Shown piece after piece: positions 42,764 through 51,697 of a DNA stretch of 64,000 bases (within the stretch, counting starts at the first letter, position 1; each line of letters begins with the position of its first letter). The stretch lies in contig NZ_CP091794.1 of NCBI RefSeq assembly GCF_022024175.1, positions 310,001-374,000 of the forward strand, written 5' to 3'. A program made the translations under genes and the position numbers. The DNA is from Prevotella communis (GTDB lineage: Bacteria > Bacteroidota > Bacteroidia > Bacteroidales > Bacteroidaceae). The notes beneath the pieces were generated by a model, which saw nothing but the letters and a program-made list of their open reading frames with translations, did not search any database and had not been told where the DNA came from.

Positions 42764-43720
42764 TCAGTCTATAACGACGTCACGTACGGAGTAGTCGGCA
42801 CGGGCAGGGAACAGTCCTGCGTTGAAGAAGATGAGCTGACCAGGGTTAGGCAGCCAGCAGAAGTTTGAAAAAGCACGAGGCACACCTGTTGAGCGTGGGT
42901 CAATGCAGATGGCATAGAGCGTGCGGATGAAGGGGTAATAGGCGTAGGCGATGTTGTACTGGTCTGGTGTATAACTATTAGCCCGCGTAGCCTCTGCAGC
43001 CTTACTGACGCGCATCACCTTAATGGTGCGGTTATAAATCAGATTGGTGGTGTCACGTTGGTCGTTCAGCCAGATGCTGCCCACCACACCAATGGCATTC
43101 TCGTGGTTCTCCACATACTCTACCACTTCAGCACTGGTCATGACTGCTTTTACGTTACCGTCTGTCTTTACCTTCTTGTCTTTCATGATAGAGTCGACAA
43201 CGAAACGCAGGGTGCCTGACTTTGGATTATCGAAAGCGACTTTTATCTTGCCTAGTTTAGAGTCGGGGTTCAGTTCTTTCCATGTAGTAATCTCTCCGGC
43301 CATAATCTTGCGGAAATTCTCCACTGTCATTAATGAGTCCGGATTGGCCTTGTTTACAATGAGTGCCAATGCATCATAGGCCAAGGGTATGCAGCGTGGC
43401 TTATATTGTTGTTCTTTGAGGAAATTTTCTTCTTTGGGGGTGAGCGCTCTGGTTGTAAAGACGAGCAGAATCTCACGGTTCATCAGTTTCTCTATTGCCT
43501 CCTGCTCATTGATATAGAGTGGGTAGATAGAGTCACGTTTATTCTTCATATTGAAGATGTCCAGTTCCTCGTCAATGACGGGACTCAGACTTTCATCGGC
43601 AGCAAAGTAGCGGGCTTGCTCCTTGTATGCATTATCAGAAGGCTTGTCCCCACAAGAGGGGAACAAGCCTATTGAGAGTGCCAATCCAATAATCAAATTG
43701 TTGAATTGAGTTCGTTTCAT
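42764..43720 (-). CDS. PstS-like phosphate-binding lipoprotein
   Basis: 318 residues. Lipobox FPSCG. The fold is the periplasmic phosphate-binding type: IVNKANPDSLMTVENFRKIM, GEITTWKEL, NPKSGTLRFVVDSI (the SGT phosphate loop) and AIGVVGSIWLND. No Pst permease genes are near. In Bacteroidota this PstS-like gene often travels with exbB-exbD-tonB, 14 bases after tonB here. Its role there is unknown; phosphate import by itself is not supported. Confidence 0.88.
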   Translation of the reverse strand: MKRTQFNNLIIGLALSIGLFPSCGDKPSDNAYKEQARYFAADESLSPVIDEELDIFNMKNKRDSIYPLYINEQEAIEKLMNREILLVFTTRALTPKEENFLKEQQYKPRCIPLAYDALALIVNKANPDSLMTVENFRKIMAGEITTWKELNPDSKLGKIKVAFDNPKSGTLRFVVDSIMKDKKVKTDGNVKAVMTSAEVVEYVENHENAIGVVGSIWLNDQRDTTNLIYNRTIKVMRVSKAAEATRANSYTPDQYNIAYAYYPFIRTLYAICIDPRSTGVPRAFSNFCWLPNPGQLIFFNAGLFPARADYSVRDVVID

Positions 43721-43733
43721 GTTAAAAATGTGC

Positions 43734-44573
43734 TTACTGCAAACGGAAGGTTACAGGGAGTGTGAACTTCACACGTACGGCAGAACCGTTCTGCTTACCA
43801 GGATTCCACTTCGGCATTGACTTCACAACGCGAACGGCTTCCTTGTCGAGTGAGGGGTCAACAGATTTGATAATCTTGACATCGGTGATAGAACCGTCGC
43901 GCTCAACCACGAATGTGGTAACAACACGGCCCTGAATACCGTTCTCCTCAGCAATAACGGGGTACTTGATGTGGCTGTTCAGGTAAGCCATCAGGGCAGC
44001 ATCACCGCCTTTGAACTGAGGCATCTGTTCTACAACATCGAAGACCTTTGTTTCTTCTACCTTTGGTGGAACCTCGTCCACAACCTTCTCATTTACCTTC
44101 AGAACGTGCTCAGCCTCGTTGCTACCCTGATCGTAGTCGATAGCACCGATTGCAACATCACTCTGGGCAACCTCATCCTGTGTCTTGGTAACCTGCTCGG
44201 GAGCATCGTCTTCCATTTCATAGGCGGTAAACTTCTCAGAGTTCATCACAGTCTCCTCAGCAACGAGCTGTTCCAATTCTTCAAGTTCGTAAACGATCTC
44301 TTCATCGTCCTTATCTTCCTCCAGCTCTTCCTCAATTGCCTCAAGAGCAACTTCGGTTTCGTGCTCTGCCTGAGCAGCTGCGATAGCATTCTGTGCTACG
44401 TTAACACCCAGGAATGCGATAACGATAAAGGCAAGACCGCCAACCAATGCCAACATGGCATAAAGGTTACGTCTGCTGGTGTCCTGACGAATAGTATAAG
44501 CACCATATGCCTCGTTTTTACCTTCGAATACGAGGTCAATCCATTTTTGGTCTAACAGATCTATCTTTGACAT
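43734..44573 (-). CDS. tonB: Energy transducer TonB
   Basis: 279 residues. A cytoplasmic start (KIDLLDQKWIDLVFEGKNEAYGAYTIRQ) before one membrane helix (about 35-57), a Glu-rich periplasmic linker (EEELEEDKDDEEIVYELEEL) instead of the classical Pro-Lys linker, and the C-terminal TonB domain PQFKGGDAALMAYLNSHI, VVTTFVVERDGSITDVKI, SVDPSLDKEAVRVVKSMPKW. It passes proton-motive energy to outer-membrane receptors. The highly acidic linker is typical of this phylum. Confidence 0.95.
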   Translation of the reverse strand: MSKIDLLDQKWIDLVFEGKNEAYGAYTIRQDTSRRNLYAMLALVGGLAFIVIAFLGVNVAQNAIAAAQAEHETEVALEAIEEELEEDKDDEEIVYELEELEQLVAEETVMNSEKFTAYEMEDDAPEQVTKTQDEVAQSDVAIGAIDYDQGSNEAEHVLKVNEKVVDEVPPKVEETKVFDVVEQMPQFKGGDAALMAYLNSHIKYPVIAEENGIQGRVVTTFVVERDGSITDVKIIKSVDPSLDKEAVRVVKSMPKWNPGKQNGSAVRVKFTLPVTFRLQ

Positions 44574-44593
44574 AGTTCTTTCGTTTTAATGGG

Positions 44594-45322
44594 TTATTGG
44601 AGTTTAATACCATTCTCTTCCAGAATTGGCATATCTTTTTCGTTAACCTTATCGATTACGTACTTACCGATACAACAAATCTGCATTTCGTCCAGTATTG
44701 TTACCAGGTTGTCATAATTAGAATTGTCCAGAGGCTTGATATTCACGGCCAGCGTGGGTACCATGTTTGTCTCTTCGTAATTCCTCATGTCCTTGTCAAC
44801 CTTATCATACCTGGCCTTGTTCAGCTGACCATTTTCAACAATATCCACGTGACCTTTCTTAATCATAATCAAAGCACGGTTGTAGATAGAGTCGTTAGTC
44901 TCCTGCTGAGACTTTGGCAGTGTGTTGAACCAAGTGTCAAGCTGCTTCTTGGCATCCATCAGCACCTTGGTAGGAGCGTGACGGTGGTTGCGCAGTACTT
45001 CACGGATACCTTCCTTACCCCATGTGGTCTCTTTCAGGTATTCGGGTTTACCGAAATCTTCCTTCTTGTCCACGATGTAGTAATAGAGCTTGTTGTCTGC
45101 AGCCAGATACAGTGTGATCGTGTTCTCTGTCTTTGACTTATCCTTATCCTCAGCGGTCATGTTATCATCCTTTGCAGGCATGGTAAGGTGCATGGCCTGA
45201 GGCTTCTGCAGTGAACCCACCAGCATGAAGAAGGTAATAAGAAGCATCATCATATCCACCATAGGCGTGAAGTCCACGCGGGTGGTCATTTTCTTCTGCT
45301 TGCTTTCTTTTTTCTTAGCCAT
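44594..45322 (-). CDS. exbD: ExbD-like protein, second copy
   Basis: 242 residues. One membrane helix near the N-terminus with VDFTPMVDMMMLLITFFMLV, carrying the conserved Asp of the proton path. The periplasmic part (about 60-242) is larger than that of E. coli ExbD (141 aa). Preceded by a Lys-rich start (MAKKKESKQKKMTTR). It lies 3 bases after the first exbD and 20 bases before tonB. A pair of unequal ExbD proteins is usual in Bacteroidota. Confidence 0.93.
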   Translation of the reverse strand: MAKKKESKQKKMTTRVDFTPMVDMMMLLITFFMLVGSLQKPQAMHLTMPAKDDNMTAEDKDKSKTENTITLYLAADNKLYYYIVDKKEDFGKPEYLKETTWGKEGIREVLRNHRHAPTKVLMDAKKQLDTWFNTLPKSQQETNDSIYNRALIMIKKGHVDIVENGQLNKARYDKVDKDMRNYEETNMVPTLAVNIKPLDNSNYDNLVTILDEMQICCIGKYVIDKVNEKDMPILEENGIKLQ

Positions 45323-45325
45323 ATC

Positions 45326-45997
45326 TTATTCCTCCAATTTCTTAGCTTGTGTAACCAACTTGTAGCGGCTCTCATTGATGTCCTGCAATTCAGCGATGAC
45401 CAATTTGACAGCACTGTAAGGAGTATCCTTGTCGGCCTTGATATTGATTTCGAGCTTAGCGCTTGAAACCTCGGTCTTCTCTGCGTCAGACAGATCGTTG
45501 TACCACTCTTTGTAGCCATTCTTCATAGCTTTTACCCAAAGCTGGAATTCACTCATCTTGTCTTCGCGATTCTGCAGACTATCGGTTGGAATACCTGTCA
45601 CCTTCATCAGTTTGATCTGATCCTCGTGGCTCTTGCTCAGGAATTCGGGCATGCTCTTCACGGGAATACCAATCTGATTGAAGTTGATAATCTCTTGCTT
45701 CTGGTCTGGCGTGAGATTGGTCTCACGGTCCTTGAGCATCTGATCGAGTGCCTTCTGCATCGTCACCGTCTTGTCAGTGCTCATCAACACGCGGCCTTCG
45801 GGGTCGATCGTGATATCAAGAATGGCTGATGAAGATACCTTGGCCATGGTTGTAGAACCTGGCGTTATGACCTTCACCACCTCGTTCTTCGTGAAGTTTA
45901 CTGACAACATAAAGAATGTCAGCAGCAGCACCATCACGTCCGACATAGGCGTCATGTCGATCCAGACATCGTTTTTCTTAATTTTTATCTTACCCAT
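45326..45997 (-). CDS. exbD: ExbD-like protein, first copy
   Basis: 223 residues. The N-terminal IDMTPMSDVMVLLLTFFMLS contains the membrane helix with the essential Asp. The periplasmic domain is extended with a central helical insert (KSMPEFLSKSHEDQIKLMKV) and ends LKVAIAELQDINESRYKLVTQ-like. With ExbB it forms the proton channel that drives TonB. Start ATG 31 bases after exbB. Confidence 0.93.
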   Translation of the reverse strand: MGKIKIKKNDVWIDMTPMSDVMVLLLTFFMLSVNFTKNEVVKVITPGSTTMAKVSSSAILDITIDPEGRVLMSTDKTVTMQKALDQMLKDRETNLTPDQKQEIINFNQIGIPVKSMPEFLSKSHEDQIKLMKVTGIPTDSLQNREDKMSEFQLWVKAMKNGYKEWYNDLSDAEKTEVSSAKLEINIKADKDTPYSAVKLVIAELQDINESRYKLVTQAKKLEE

Positions 45998-46028
45998 AGT
46001 AGTAAATTGATTAAAGGGTTAGACAAAA

Positions 46029-46862
46029 TTAAGCCTCGTCTGCGTGTGTAGCGTTGTAGGTCTGAGCAAGTGAATAACCAATCTCGTCCAATGCAAACGA
46101 AATCTTATCGATGCGGTTGGTGAAGAAGTTATAAGATACAACGGCGAGCCATGATGTACCGATACCGAATGCGGTGTTGATCAGAGCCTCAGAAATACCG
46201 GTTGACAGCTCAACAGAGTCACCGCCACCACCTTGTGCCAGAGCCTGGAATGACTTGATCATACCAACCACAGTACCGAGCAGACCAGTCAGAGTACCCA
46301 GAGTAACGATGGTTGCAATCAGAGGAAGGTTCATTGTCAGAGTAGGCATCTCTACTGCGATAGCCTCCTCGTGAGCAGCCTGGATGCGAGCGATCTTCAC
46401 TTCCTTCTTAACACCCTGAGCGGCGTCAGCCTCTTTGTAGGCAGTGATAGTAGCGCGAACCACGTTAGCTACAGAACCACCCTGCTGTGCGCAGTGCTGC
46501 AGAGCAGCGTCGAAGTTCAGAGCCTTCAGGTCAGCCTTGATCTTAGCCAGGAATGTAGCGAGCTTCTCCTTACCGATACACTTGCTCAGAGCGAATACGC
46601 GCTCGATAGCCATGAAGAGCACAGTAAGCAACAGTGTGTGGATCACAGGCACGATAACACCACCTTTATAGATAGTACCCCAGATGTTCAGAGGAGCACC
46701 AGCGGCGTCACCACCTTCGAAGTTAGCGGCCTGACCGAAGTTGAAGAAGAAGTTGCAGAATGCAATAGCTGCACAAAGTACGATTACCCAGATAGCATCC
46801 TTGATACCGACGCTACTAGTTTTTTTTGCTGCAGGAGCAGCGGCTTTCTGTGTTGTTGCCAT
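46029..46862 (-). CDS. exbB: ExbB/TolQ/MotA proton-channel protein
   Basis: 277 residues with membrane helices at about 20-40, 75-95, 175-200 and 220-245. The family part VEMPTLTMNLPLIATIVTLGTLTGLLGTVVGMIKSF and ALINTAFGIGTSWLAVVSYN includes the conserved Thr/Gly channel residues. The N-terminus (MATTQKAAAPAAKKTSS) is Ala/Lys-rich. It is the first gene of a six-gene operon: exbB, exbD, exbD, tonB, pstS-like, TPR. The -7 box TACCTTTG is at 46986-46979 on the minus strand. Confidence 0.95.
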   Translation of the reverse strand: MATTQKAAAPAAKKTSSVGIKDAIWVIVLCAAIAFCNFFFNFGQAANFEGGDAAGAPLNIWGTIYKGGVIVPVIHTLLLTVLFMAIERVFALSKCIGKEKLATFLAKIKADLKALNFDAALQHCAQQGGSVANVVRATITAYKEADAAQGVKKEVKIARIQAAHEEAIAVEMPTLTMNLPLIATIVTLGTLTGLLGTVVGMIKSFQALAQGGGGDSVELSTGISEALINTAFGIGTSWLAVVSYNFFTNRIDKISFALDEIGYSLAQTYNATHADEA

Positions 46863-46941
46863 AATTGTTTTGTTTTGTTTTTAAGTTATAAGAATTTATT
46901 AAATTGTAATTGTTCGATTAAGTATTATTTAGCCGACGAAT

Positions 46942-46966
46942 GCCCATAGGCTATTAGCCTCTGGGC
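46942..46966. promoter_or_regulatory. Palindrome in the leader of the exb operon
   Basis: GCCCATAGGCTATTAGCCTCTGGGC is symmetric about its central T with one mismatched pair (given here by position; arms GCCCATAGGCTA and TAGCCTCTGGGC). It lies about 15-35 bases after the expected transcription start and so is in the leader RNA; it could also be an operator just downstream of the promoter. Confidence 0.5.
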
Positions 46967-46978
46967 GCAATCACCTCG

Positions 46979-46986
46979 CAAAGGTA
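46979..46986 (-). promoter_or_regulatory. -7 box of the exb-tonB operon
   Basis: Minus-strand TACCTTTG; the leader to ATG 46862 is about 110 bases. Confidence 0.75.
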
Positions 46987-47030
46987 GCAAATAAATGCGT
47001 ACTTCCGCTTTAATTAACTACATTTAACGC

Positions 47031-48227
47031 TTATTTTAAGGATTTTAGTGCCTCTCCTATACGGCGCATTGCCTCACGGATATTGTCGTCGCTGGTGGCA
47101 TAACTCATGCGGAAGCAGTCGGGGTCACCGAAGGCATCACCTCCCACGGTAGCCACATGTCCTACTTCGAGCAGATACATGGCCAAATCTGTACTGTTCT
47201 CAATTTTCTGGCCGTCGGGCGTTGTCTTGCCATAGAAACTTGAGCATTTGGGGAACAGATAGAACGCGCCCTCGGGAACATTCACTTCCAGTCCGGGAAT
47301 CTGCTTGGCAAGTTTCACGATGAGGTTGCGACGACGCTCAAAGGCCTGACGCATCTCTTCCACGCACTGCTGACTCTGTGTGTAGGCAAACTCTGCAGCC
47401 TTCTGGCTTACAGAGCAGGGACCACTGGTGTACTGGCCTTGCAGTTTGTTACAACCCTTTACAATCCACTCAGGACCGGCGATGTAGCCAATGCGCCAGC
47501 CGGTCATGGCATATGCCTTGCTGACACCGTTGACGATGATGGTGCGCTCCTTCATACCAGGGAACTGAGCGATAGACTCATGATGACCCACGTAGTTGAT
47601 ATGCTCATAGATCTCGTCAGCCAGGACGTACAGATCCTCGTGTTTTAATATAATGTTCGCGAGCGCACGCAATTCCTCTTTATTGTAAACCGAACCAGTT
47701 GGGTTGCTGGGTGAACAGAGAATCAGCAGTCTGGTCTTTGGGGTGATGGCAGCCTCCAGCTGTTCGGGAGTCATCTTGAAGTTCTGCTCGAAGGTTGCCT
47801 CTACAAATACAGGCGTACCACCAGCCAGCAGCGCCATCTGTGGATAGCTGACCCAGTAGGGAGCGGGTATGATGACTTCTTCGCCGGGGTTCACCAATGC
47901 CATTACGGTGTTGCAGACACTCTGCTTGGCACCATTACTTACCAGAATCTCGCTCATCTGATAGTCCAGTCCGTTCTCACGCTTCAACTTCTCTACGATA
48001 GCCTTACGCAGTTCGGGATAGCCTGGTACGGGCGAGTAGCGCGAAAAGTTTTCGTCTACGGCTCGTTTGGCAGCCTCCTTTATGTGGTCGGGCGTGTTGA
48101 AGTCGGGTTCTCCGACGCTCAAGTTAATCACGTCAATACCCTGAGCCTTCATCTCAGAGCTCTTTTGCGACATAGCCAGTGTAGCTGAAGGTGCAAGTCG
48201 CTGCAAACGGTTAGATAATTGTGCCAT
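47031..48227 (-). CDS. Pyridoxal-phosphate aminotransferase, aspartate aminotransferase type
   Basis: 398 residues, fold type I, subgroup I. PLP lysine in VNGVSKAYAMTGWRIGY. Other marks: VGEPDFNTPDHI, CSPSNPTGSVYN, YVLADEIYEHI and the C-terminal Arg in FRMSYATSDDNI. It matches the AspB-type aminotransferases that act on aspartate, sometimes also on prephenate. No signal peptide. Good promoter of its own at 48286-48256. Confidence 0.93.
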   Translation of the reverse strand: MAQLSNRLQRLAPSATLAMSQKSSEMKAQGIDVINLSVGEPDFNTPDHIKEAAKRAVDENFSRYSPVPGYPELRKAIVEKLKRENGLDYQMSEILVSNGAKQSVCNTVMALVNPGEEVIIPAPYWVSYPQMALLAGGTPVFVEATFEQNFKMTPEQLEAAITPKTRLLILCSPSNPTGSVYNKEELRALANIILKHEDLYVLADEIYEHINYVGHHESIAQFPGMKERTIIVNGVSKAYAMTGWRIGYIAGPEWIVKGCNKLQGQYTSGPCSVSQKAAEFAYTQSQQCVEEMRQAFERRRNLIVKLAKQIPGLEVNVPEGAFYLFPKCSSFYGKTTPDGQKIENSTDLAMYLLEVGHVATVGGDAFGDPDCFRMSYATSDDNIREAMRRIGEALKSLK

Positions 48228-48255
48228 ATGTTTTCAAAATGTTTCTTTCGGCGTG

Positions 48256-48286
48256 CAAAATTAATCAAAAAGTTTCTCTTCGCAAA
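48256..48286 (-). promoter_or_regulatory. Promoter of the aminotransferase gene
   Basis: On the minus strand TTTG (48286-48283), 19 bases, then TAATTTTG (48263-48256); ATG 48227 follows after about 28 bases. Confidence 0.78.
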
Positions 48287-48327
48287 GAAAAAAATTCTAA
48301 TTTTTGTTTTTTATGCACTATCTCCTG

Positions 48328-49824
48328 CTATTTGTTAAGATGTTGTACATACTTCACCTGTTCTCCGTCTTTCTTGAGTGCGTCGGCAAATGACTGTGGG
48401 GTGATTTTGACTGCACCTTTCATCAATTCAGGGATATTGTAACTCTTCATGAACTGGCGGTGATAATCGGGATCGGCACAGGGCAATTCGAACGGTTTTC
48501 CTCCATGCCCGTTTTTATCGATGTGAGCAATGAACGGACGCGTGAAATTCCCATCGTCACGACGGCTGCTGAAGACCACCCAGCGACCGTTGCTTGACCA
48601 TGAGTGATAGCTCTCCACGTCGGGCGAGTTGATTTCGTCCATGCAGCGAACCTTTCCATTGGCAAGATCCAGCATATACAGGTCAGCGTCCTTATGCCAG
48701 ATATGGAATACTCCATATTTGCCCATTGTAAACATCAGATAACGGCCATCGGGTGAGACACGGGGCAGGGTGGTGCTCATGTCTAGGGTATCTGCACGGA
48801 ACACCAGTTCGCGCGGCCCGAATGTCTTGGTTCCCAGGTCAAAACGCTTCCTGTAGATATTATATTTCACCTCCTTGAAGCGCTGAATGAGTTCTACGCC
48901 AGGTGACACCGTATCCTTGAACTCGAAATGTGCACTGCAGTAGTAGAGTGCCTTGCCGTCAGGAGCCCAGGTCGGGAACACCTCAAATTCTGTTGCTTCC
49001 TTTTCAATATTCGTCACCTCGTTGCGTTCCACGTCGTAGGCTATCAAGTCGCTCTCCGTGTCAAACACTTCAATCTTGTCTGGATTGGTGATGTGGAAGG
49101 TCTGCATCGTCTTGTTCGTGGAATAGACTATCAGCGGCAGCCATGGATGCCAGGCAGGATAGACACCGGCCGAAAGGATTGAGTCGGACGTCATGTTAAT
49201 CTTACGTATCTTTCCGTCGTAGGCGATGACGGTTCCTCCCTGATACTGACGCGCATGAAACTGCATCCGCTCAGGGTTGTACTGCTGATAGCTATGGCAG
49301 TTGACACACTGTCCGTCTACGGGATTCTGACAGAGCATGTTATCGTAGATCACCTCCTCGTCATAGTTCTCCAGGCACCGTTGGTTGATGGTTAGCTCCT
49401 CGTAGGTAATATACGATGGCGCTATCAGTCGGTAACTGATATACGGGTCGATGGAGTCGGGAGATACATAGATGTCAAATGGCTTGAACTTAGTCCACTG
49501 ACCATCCTTCTGGATATAAACCTCCACCTTGATGGCCTGTCCTTTCGCACATTCTGTAAGACGGTGCCAGTCGTCGAAGTCCGGTTGTACCTTTGTGCCT
49601 CCGCAGATAATCTCCTTGTCACCAGCAGTCAGTCGTGCCACGATGCCATCGCTTTTCCCGTCAGGTTCGAAGGTTAAAGGTGCGATGTTGATGGGTACCG
49701 TGACACCGGTGTAGTCGGGATAGATGGCCGGCGACTCCTCTGACTCGGCGTATGTGGTGGGTATCTGGTTGCCGCAGGCCGTCAGTGACAGTGCGACGAT
49801 AATGATAGCAAACAGTTTCTTCAT
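48328..49824 (-). CDS. PD40/TolB-like beta-propeller lipoprotein with CxxCH motif
   Basis: 498 residues. Lipobox SLTACG. Residues about 160-190 contain QNPVDGQCVNCHSYQ, a c-type haem-binding CxxCH. The second half is a WD40-like (PD40) propeller: FPTWAPDGKALYYCSAHFEF, LPRVSPDGRYLMFTMGKYG, HSWSSNGRWVVFSSRRDDG. Whether haem is really bound is unknown; one CxxCH with flanking Cys in NMLCQNP may instead be redox-active. The gene follows a DUF6057 membrane-protein gene after 1 base, so the pair is coupled. Confidence 0.8.
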   Translation of the reverse strand: MKKLFAIIIVALSLTACGNQIPTTYAESEESPAIYPDYTGVTVPINIAPLTFEPDGKSDGIVARLTAGDKEIICGGTKVQPDFDDWHRLTECAKGQAIKVEVYIQKDGQWTKFKPFDIYVSPDSIDPYISYRLIAPSYITYEELTINQRCLENYDEEVIYDNMLCQNPVDGQCVNCHSYQQYNPERMQFHARQYQGGTVIAYDGKIRKINMTSDSILSAGVYPAWHPWLPLIVYSTNKTMQTFHITNPDKIEVFDTESDLIAYDVERNEVTNIEKEATEFEVFPTWAPDGKALYYCSAHFEFKDTVSPGVELIQRFKEVKYNIYRKRFDLGTKTFGPRELVFRADTLDMSTTLPRVSPDGRYLMFTMGKYGVFHIWHKDADLYMLDLANGKVRCMDEINSPDVESYHSWSSNGRWVVFSSRRDDGNFTRPFIAHIDKNGHGGKPFELPCADPDYHRQFMKSYNIPELMKGAVKITPQSFADALKKDGEQVKYVQHLNK

Positions 49825-49825
49825 A

Positions 49826-51646
49826 TCAAAAATAAGTAATATCCTTTAGGAAGAAGAATTCAAAATAATAGGTTGTACCGTATCTCTGGTACAGATAGTT
49901 GCGTACCTGCGCATTAGGTTTCCAGTTGCATTGCTGCATGACCTGTATGAAGCCGTGGAGATTTTCCTTCACGTCCTTGTTGACAGGCAGTTCTTCTGTG
50001 AATGACAGGTTCTCCATATTGCCAAAGAGGTAGGCTGCCTCCTGGAAGATACGTGGCACAGGCCTGTTGGGATGCATGTTGACATAATGTTCAAAGCGTG
50101 CCCAGAAATCAGCTGTGTTCCTGGTCCACATCGCAGCCAGCACAGCCTGTTCCTGGAAATAAGGTTCGTTGGCGTCTGTCTTTGAGAGCACCTCCATGAG
50201 GTTCTTCTCTACGAAACCGTCACCAGCGCTTTGCACATCAGGATAATGCATCATGTGTGTGATGGGCCCCGTCTCCATATCACTGGCCATCAGGTCAGGC
50301 CGGTTGATAAGACCCTCAAAGTGGTCGGCCCAGTCGCCATAATAACAGGTCTGCCTGAGCAGGTTCAGGAACTTCATCGTGGCCCGTGCTTCATTGTTGA
50401 ACAGCGCATTCCTTGCCATATATTGCAACCGTTCTACGCTCCATCCATACTCTACGCCTTCTTCCATGCATATACGGTGGCACTCGTTCATCATGCCGTA
50501 ATGATAGTATATCAGCCGTCCGGCCGTGTTATACATGAATACATGCAAAGGTGTGTTGGGCTTTTTCGATCCTTTAGGAAAGCTGTACATCATGTCGCAC
50601 TGTAGTCCCAACCGGCTCAGCGCCAGGTTGTGCATCATCACAATAGCACGTGTGGGCTCCCCTTCCTGCTTCTTTCCCTCGTCAATCACGCCTTGCCAGT
50701 CGGCCTGTTCTATGCAGCGCTGCATGCGTAGCTCGTGGTGGTAGTTGTCGTCCTTATACCAGAAATGCCAGATGCAGGCGATGAGGGCGACTAGGAGCAG
50801 GGCTTGGAGGAGGATGGGTTTAATGGGCTTAGTGGGCTTAATGGGTTTTGTGGGGTTCAGGCGGACAACCGCCATGACGAGAAAGTACAACGCCAACAGA
50901 TGGTACGGGATATAGTAGGCGTATAGCGTCTCTGTTTCTGTGAAGACGGGAAGTGCCGTCAGGTAGATATCGCTGATGTGAGTCTGATAGTACACATAGC
51001 GATAACAGGCCAGGGGGATGACGATGATGCTCAGTAGGGCAATGACAGACACGCAGATGTTTTCTTTTCTTGCGTTTGTCAGCCGCCATGTCCAAATCCC
51101 CATCAGCAAGGCTGTGGCCAGGGCATAGGCACCCATCAGGGGATAGCCTGTTGCCACGGTCAGCACGACAAGCCCCATGCGTAACCAAATGTTATGTGGC
51201 AGGATGCGGAACAGCCATAATAATGCCACGCCAACTGTGGTGCCGATGGTTGCCGAGAAAAAATACCCCTTCAGCTTCAGGATGTAAATCCAGTAGTCCA
51301 GACTCGTGTCGGCTATCAGCAGGAACCCCACCGGTATGAGCGTCAGCAGCATCCACCTGTCGGGTATCTGGAACGCTCGTTTCACCAGCCACATAAGCAG
51401 CCACCACCAGCCGCATAGCATCACGACGCCTATCCATGGATGGTAGAAAAACTGTGTAAAGAATGTGCCAAGATAGGAGAGCATACCACCTGACGTCACC
51501 ATCATTTGCTTAAAGAACAGTGATGAACAGAGGAACAGGTTCTGTTGCTGTACCTTCCAAAGCAGGTCGGACTCAAAACACAGCAGGGCGCAAGCTATCA
51601 GTGATAGTGCGCCCAGCCATAGTGCTATCGGTATAATTTTTTTCAT
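49826..51646 (-). CDS. DUF6057-type membrane protein
   Basis: 606 residues. About ten membrane helices in the first half (for example WIGVVMLCGWWWLLMWLV, WMLLTLIPVGFLLIA, LLALYFLVMAVVRL). The second half (about 300-606) is soluble and helical with TPR-like pairs (RCIEQADWQGVIDEGKK, ARATMKFLNLLRQTCYYGDW). The family is known in Bacteroidota only as an uncharacterised pair with the PD40/CxxCH lipoprotein. Residues about 268-280 (NPTKPIKPTKPIKP) come from a degenerate 9-base tandem repeat at 50815-50860. Confidence 0.75.
   Translation of the reverse strand: MKKIIPIALWLGALSLIACALLCFESDLLWKVQQQNLFLCSSLFFKQMMVTSGGMLSYLGTFFTQFFYHPWIGVVMLCGWWWLLMWLVKRAFQIPDRWMLLTLIPVGFLLIADTSLDYWIYILKLKGYFFSATIGTTVGVALLWLFRILPHNIWLRMGLVVLTVATGYPLMGAYALATALLMGIWTWRLTNARKENICVSVIALLSIIVIPLACYRYVYYQTHISDIYLTALPVFTETETLYAYYIPYHLLALYFLVMAVVRLNPTKPIKPTKPIKPILLQALLLVALIACIWHFWYKDDNYHHELRMQRCIEQADWQGVIDEGKKQEGEPTRAIVMMHNLALSRLGLQCDMMYSFPKGSKKPNTPLHVFMYNTAGRLIYYHYGMMNECHRICMEEGVEYGWSVERLQYMARNALFNNEARATMKFLNLLRQTCYYGDWADHFEGLINRPDLMASDMETGPITHMMHYPDVQSAGDGFVEKNLMEVLSKTDANEPYFQEQAVLAAMWTRNTADFWARFEHYVNMHPNRPVPRIFQEAAYLFGNMENLSFTEELPVNKDVKENLHGFIQVMQQCNWKPNAQVRNYLYQRYGTTYYFEFFFLKDITYF
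50815..50860 (-). repeat. In-frame 9-bp tandem repeat (KPI/KPT)
   Basis: On the + strand GGGTTTAATGGGCTTAGTG, GGCTTAATGGGTTTTGTG: units of nine bases coding (minus strand) for K-P-I or K-P-T. It lies between two membrane helices, where length changes are tolerated. Confidence 0.7.
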
Positions 51647-51697
51647 TTGGGTTAGTGTTATTGGTGTTTGGTCTTAGGTTTTCGTCAGCGTGGTGGA

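Noticed and set aside
42764..43720. Phosphate ABC transport operon
   Set aside because: Only the binding-protein-like gene is present; no pstC, pstA or pstB in the window.
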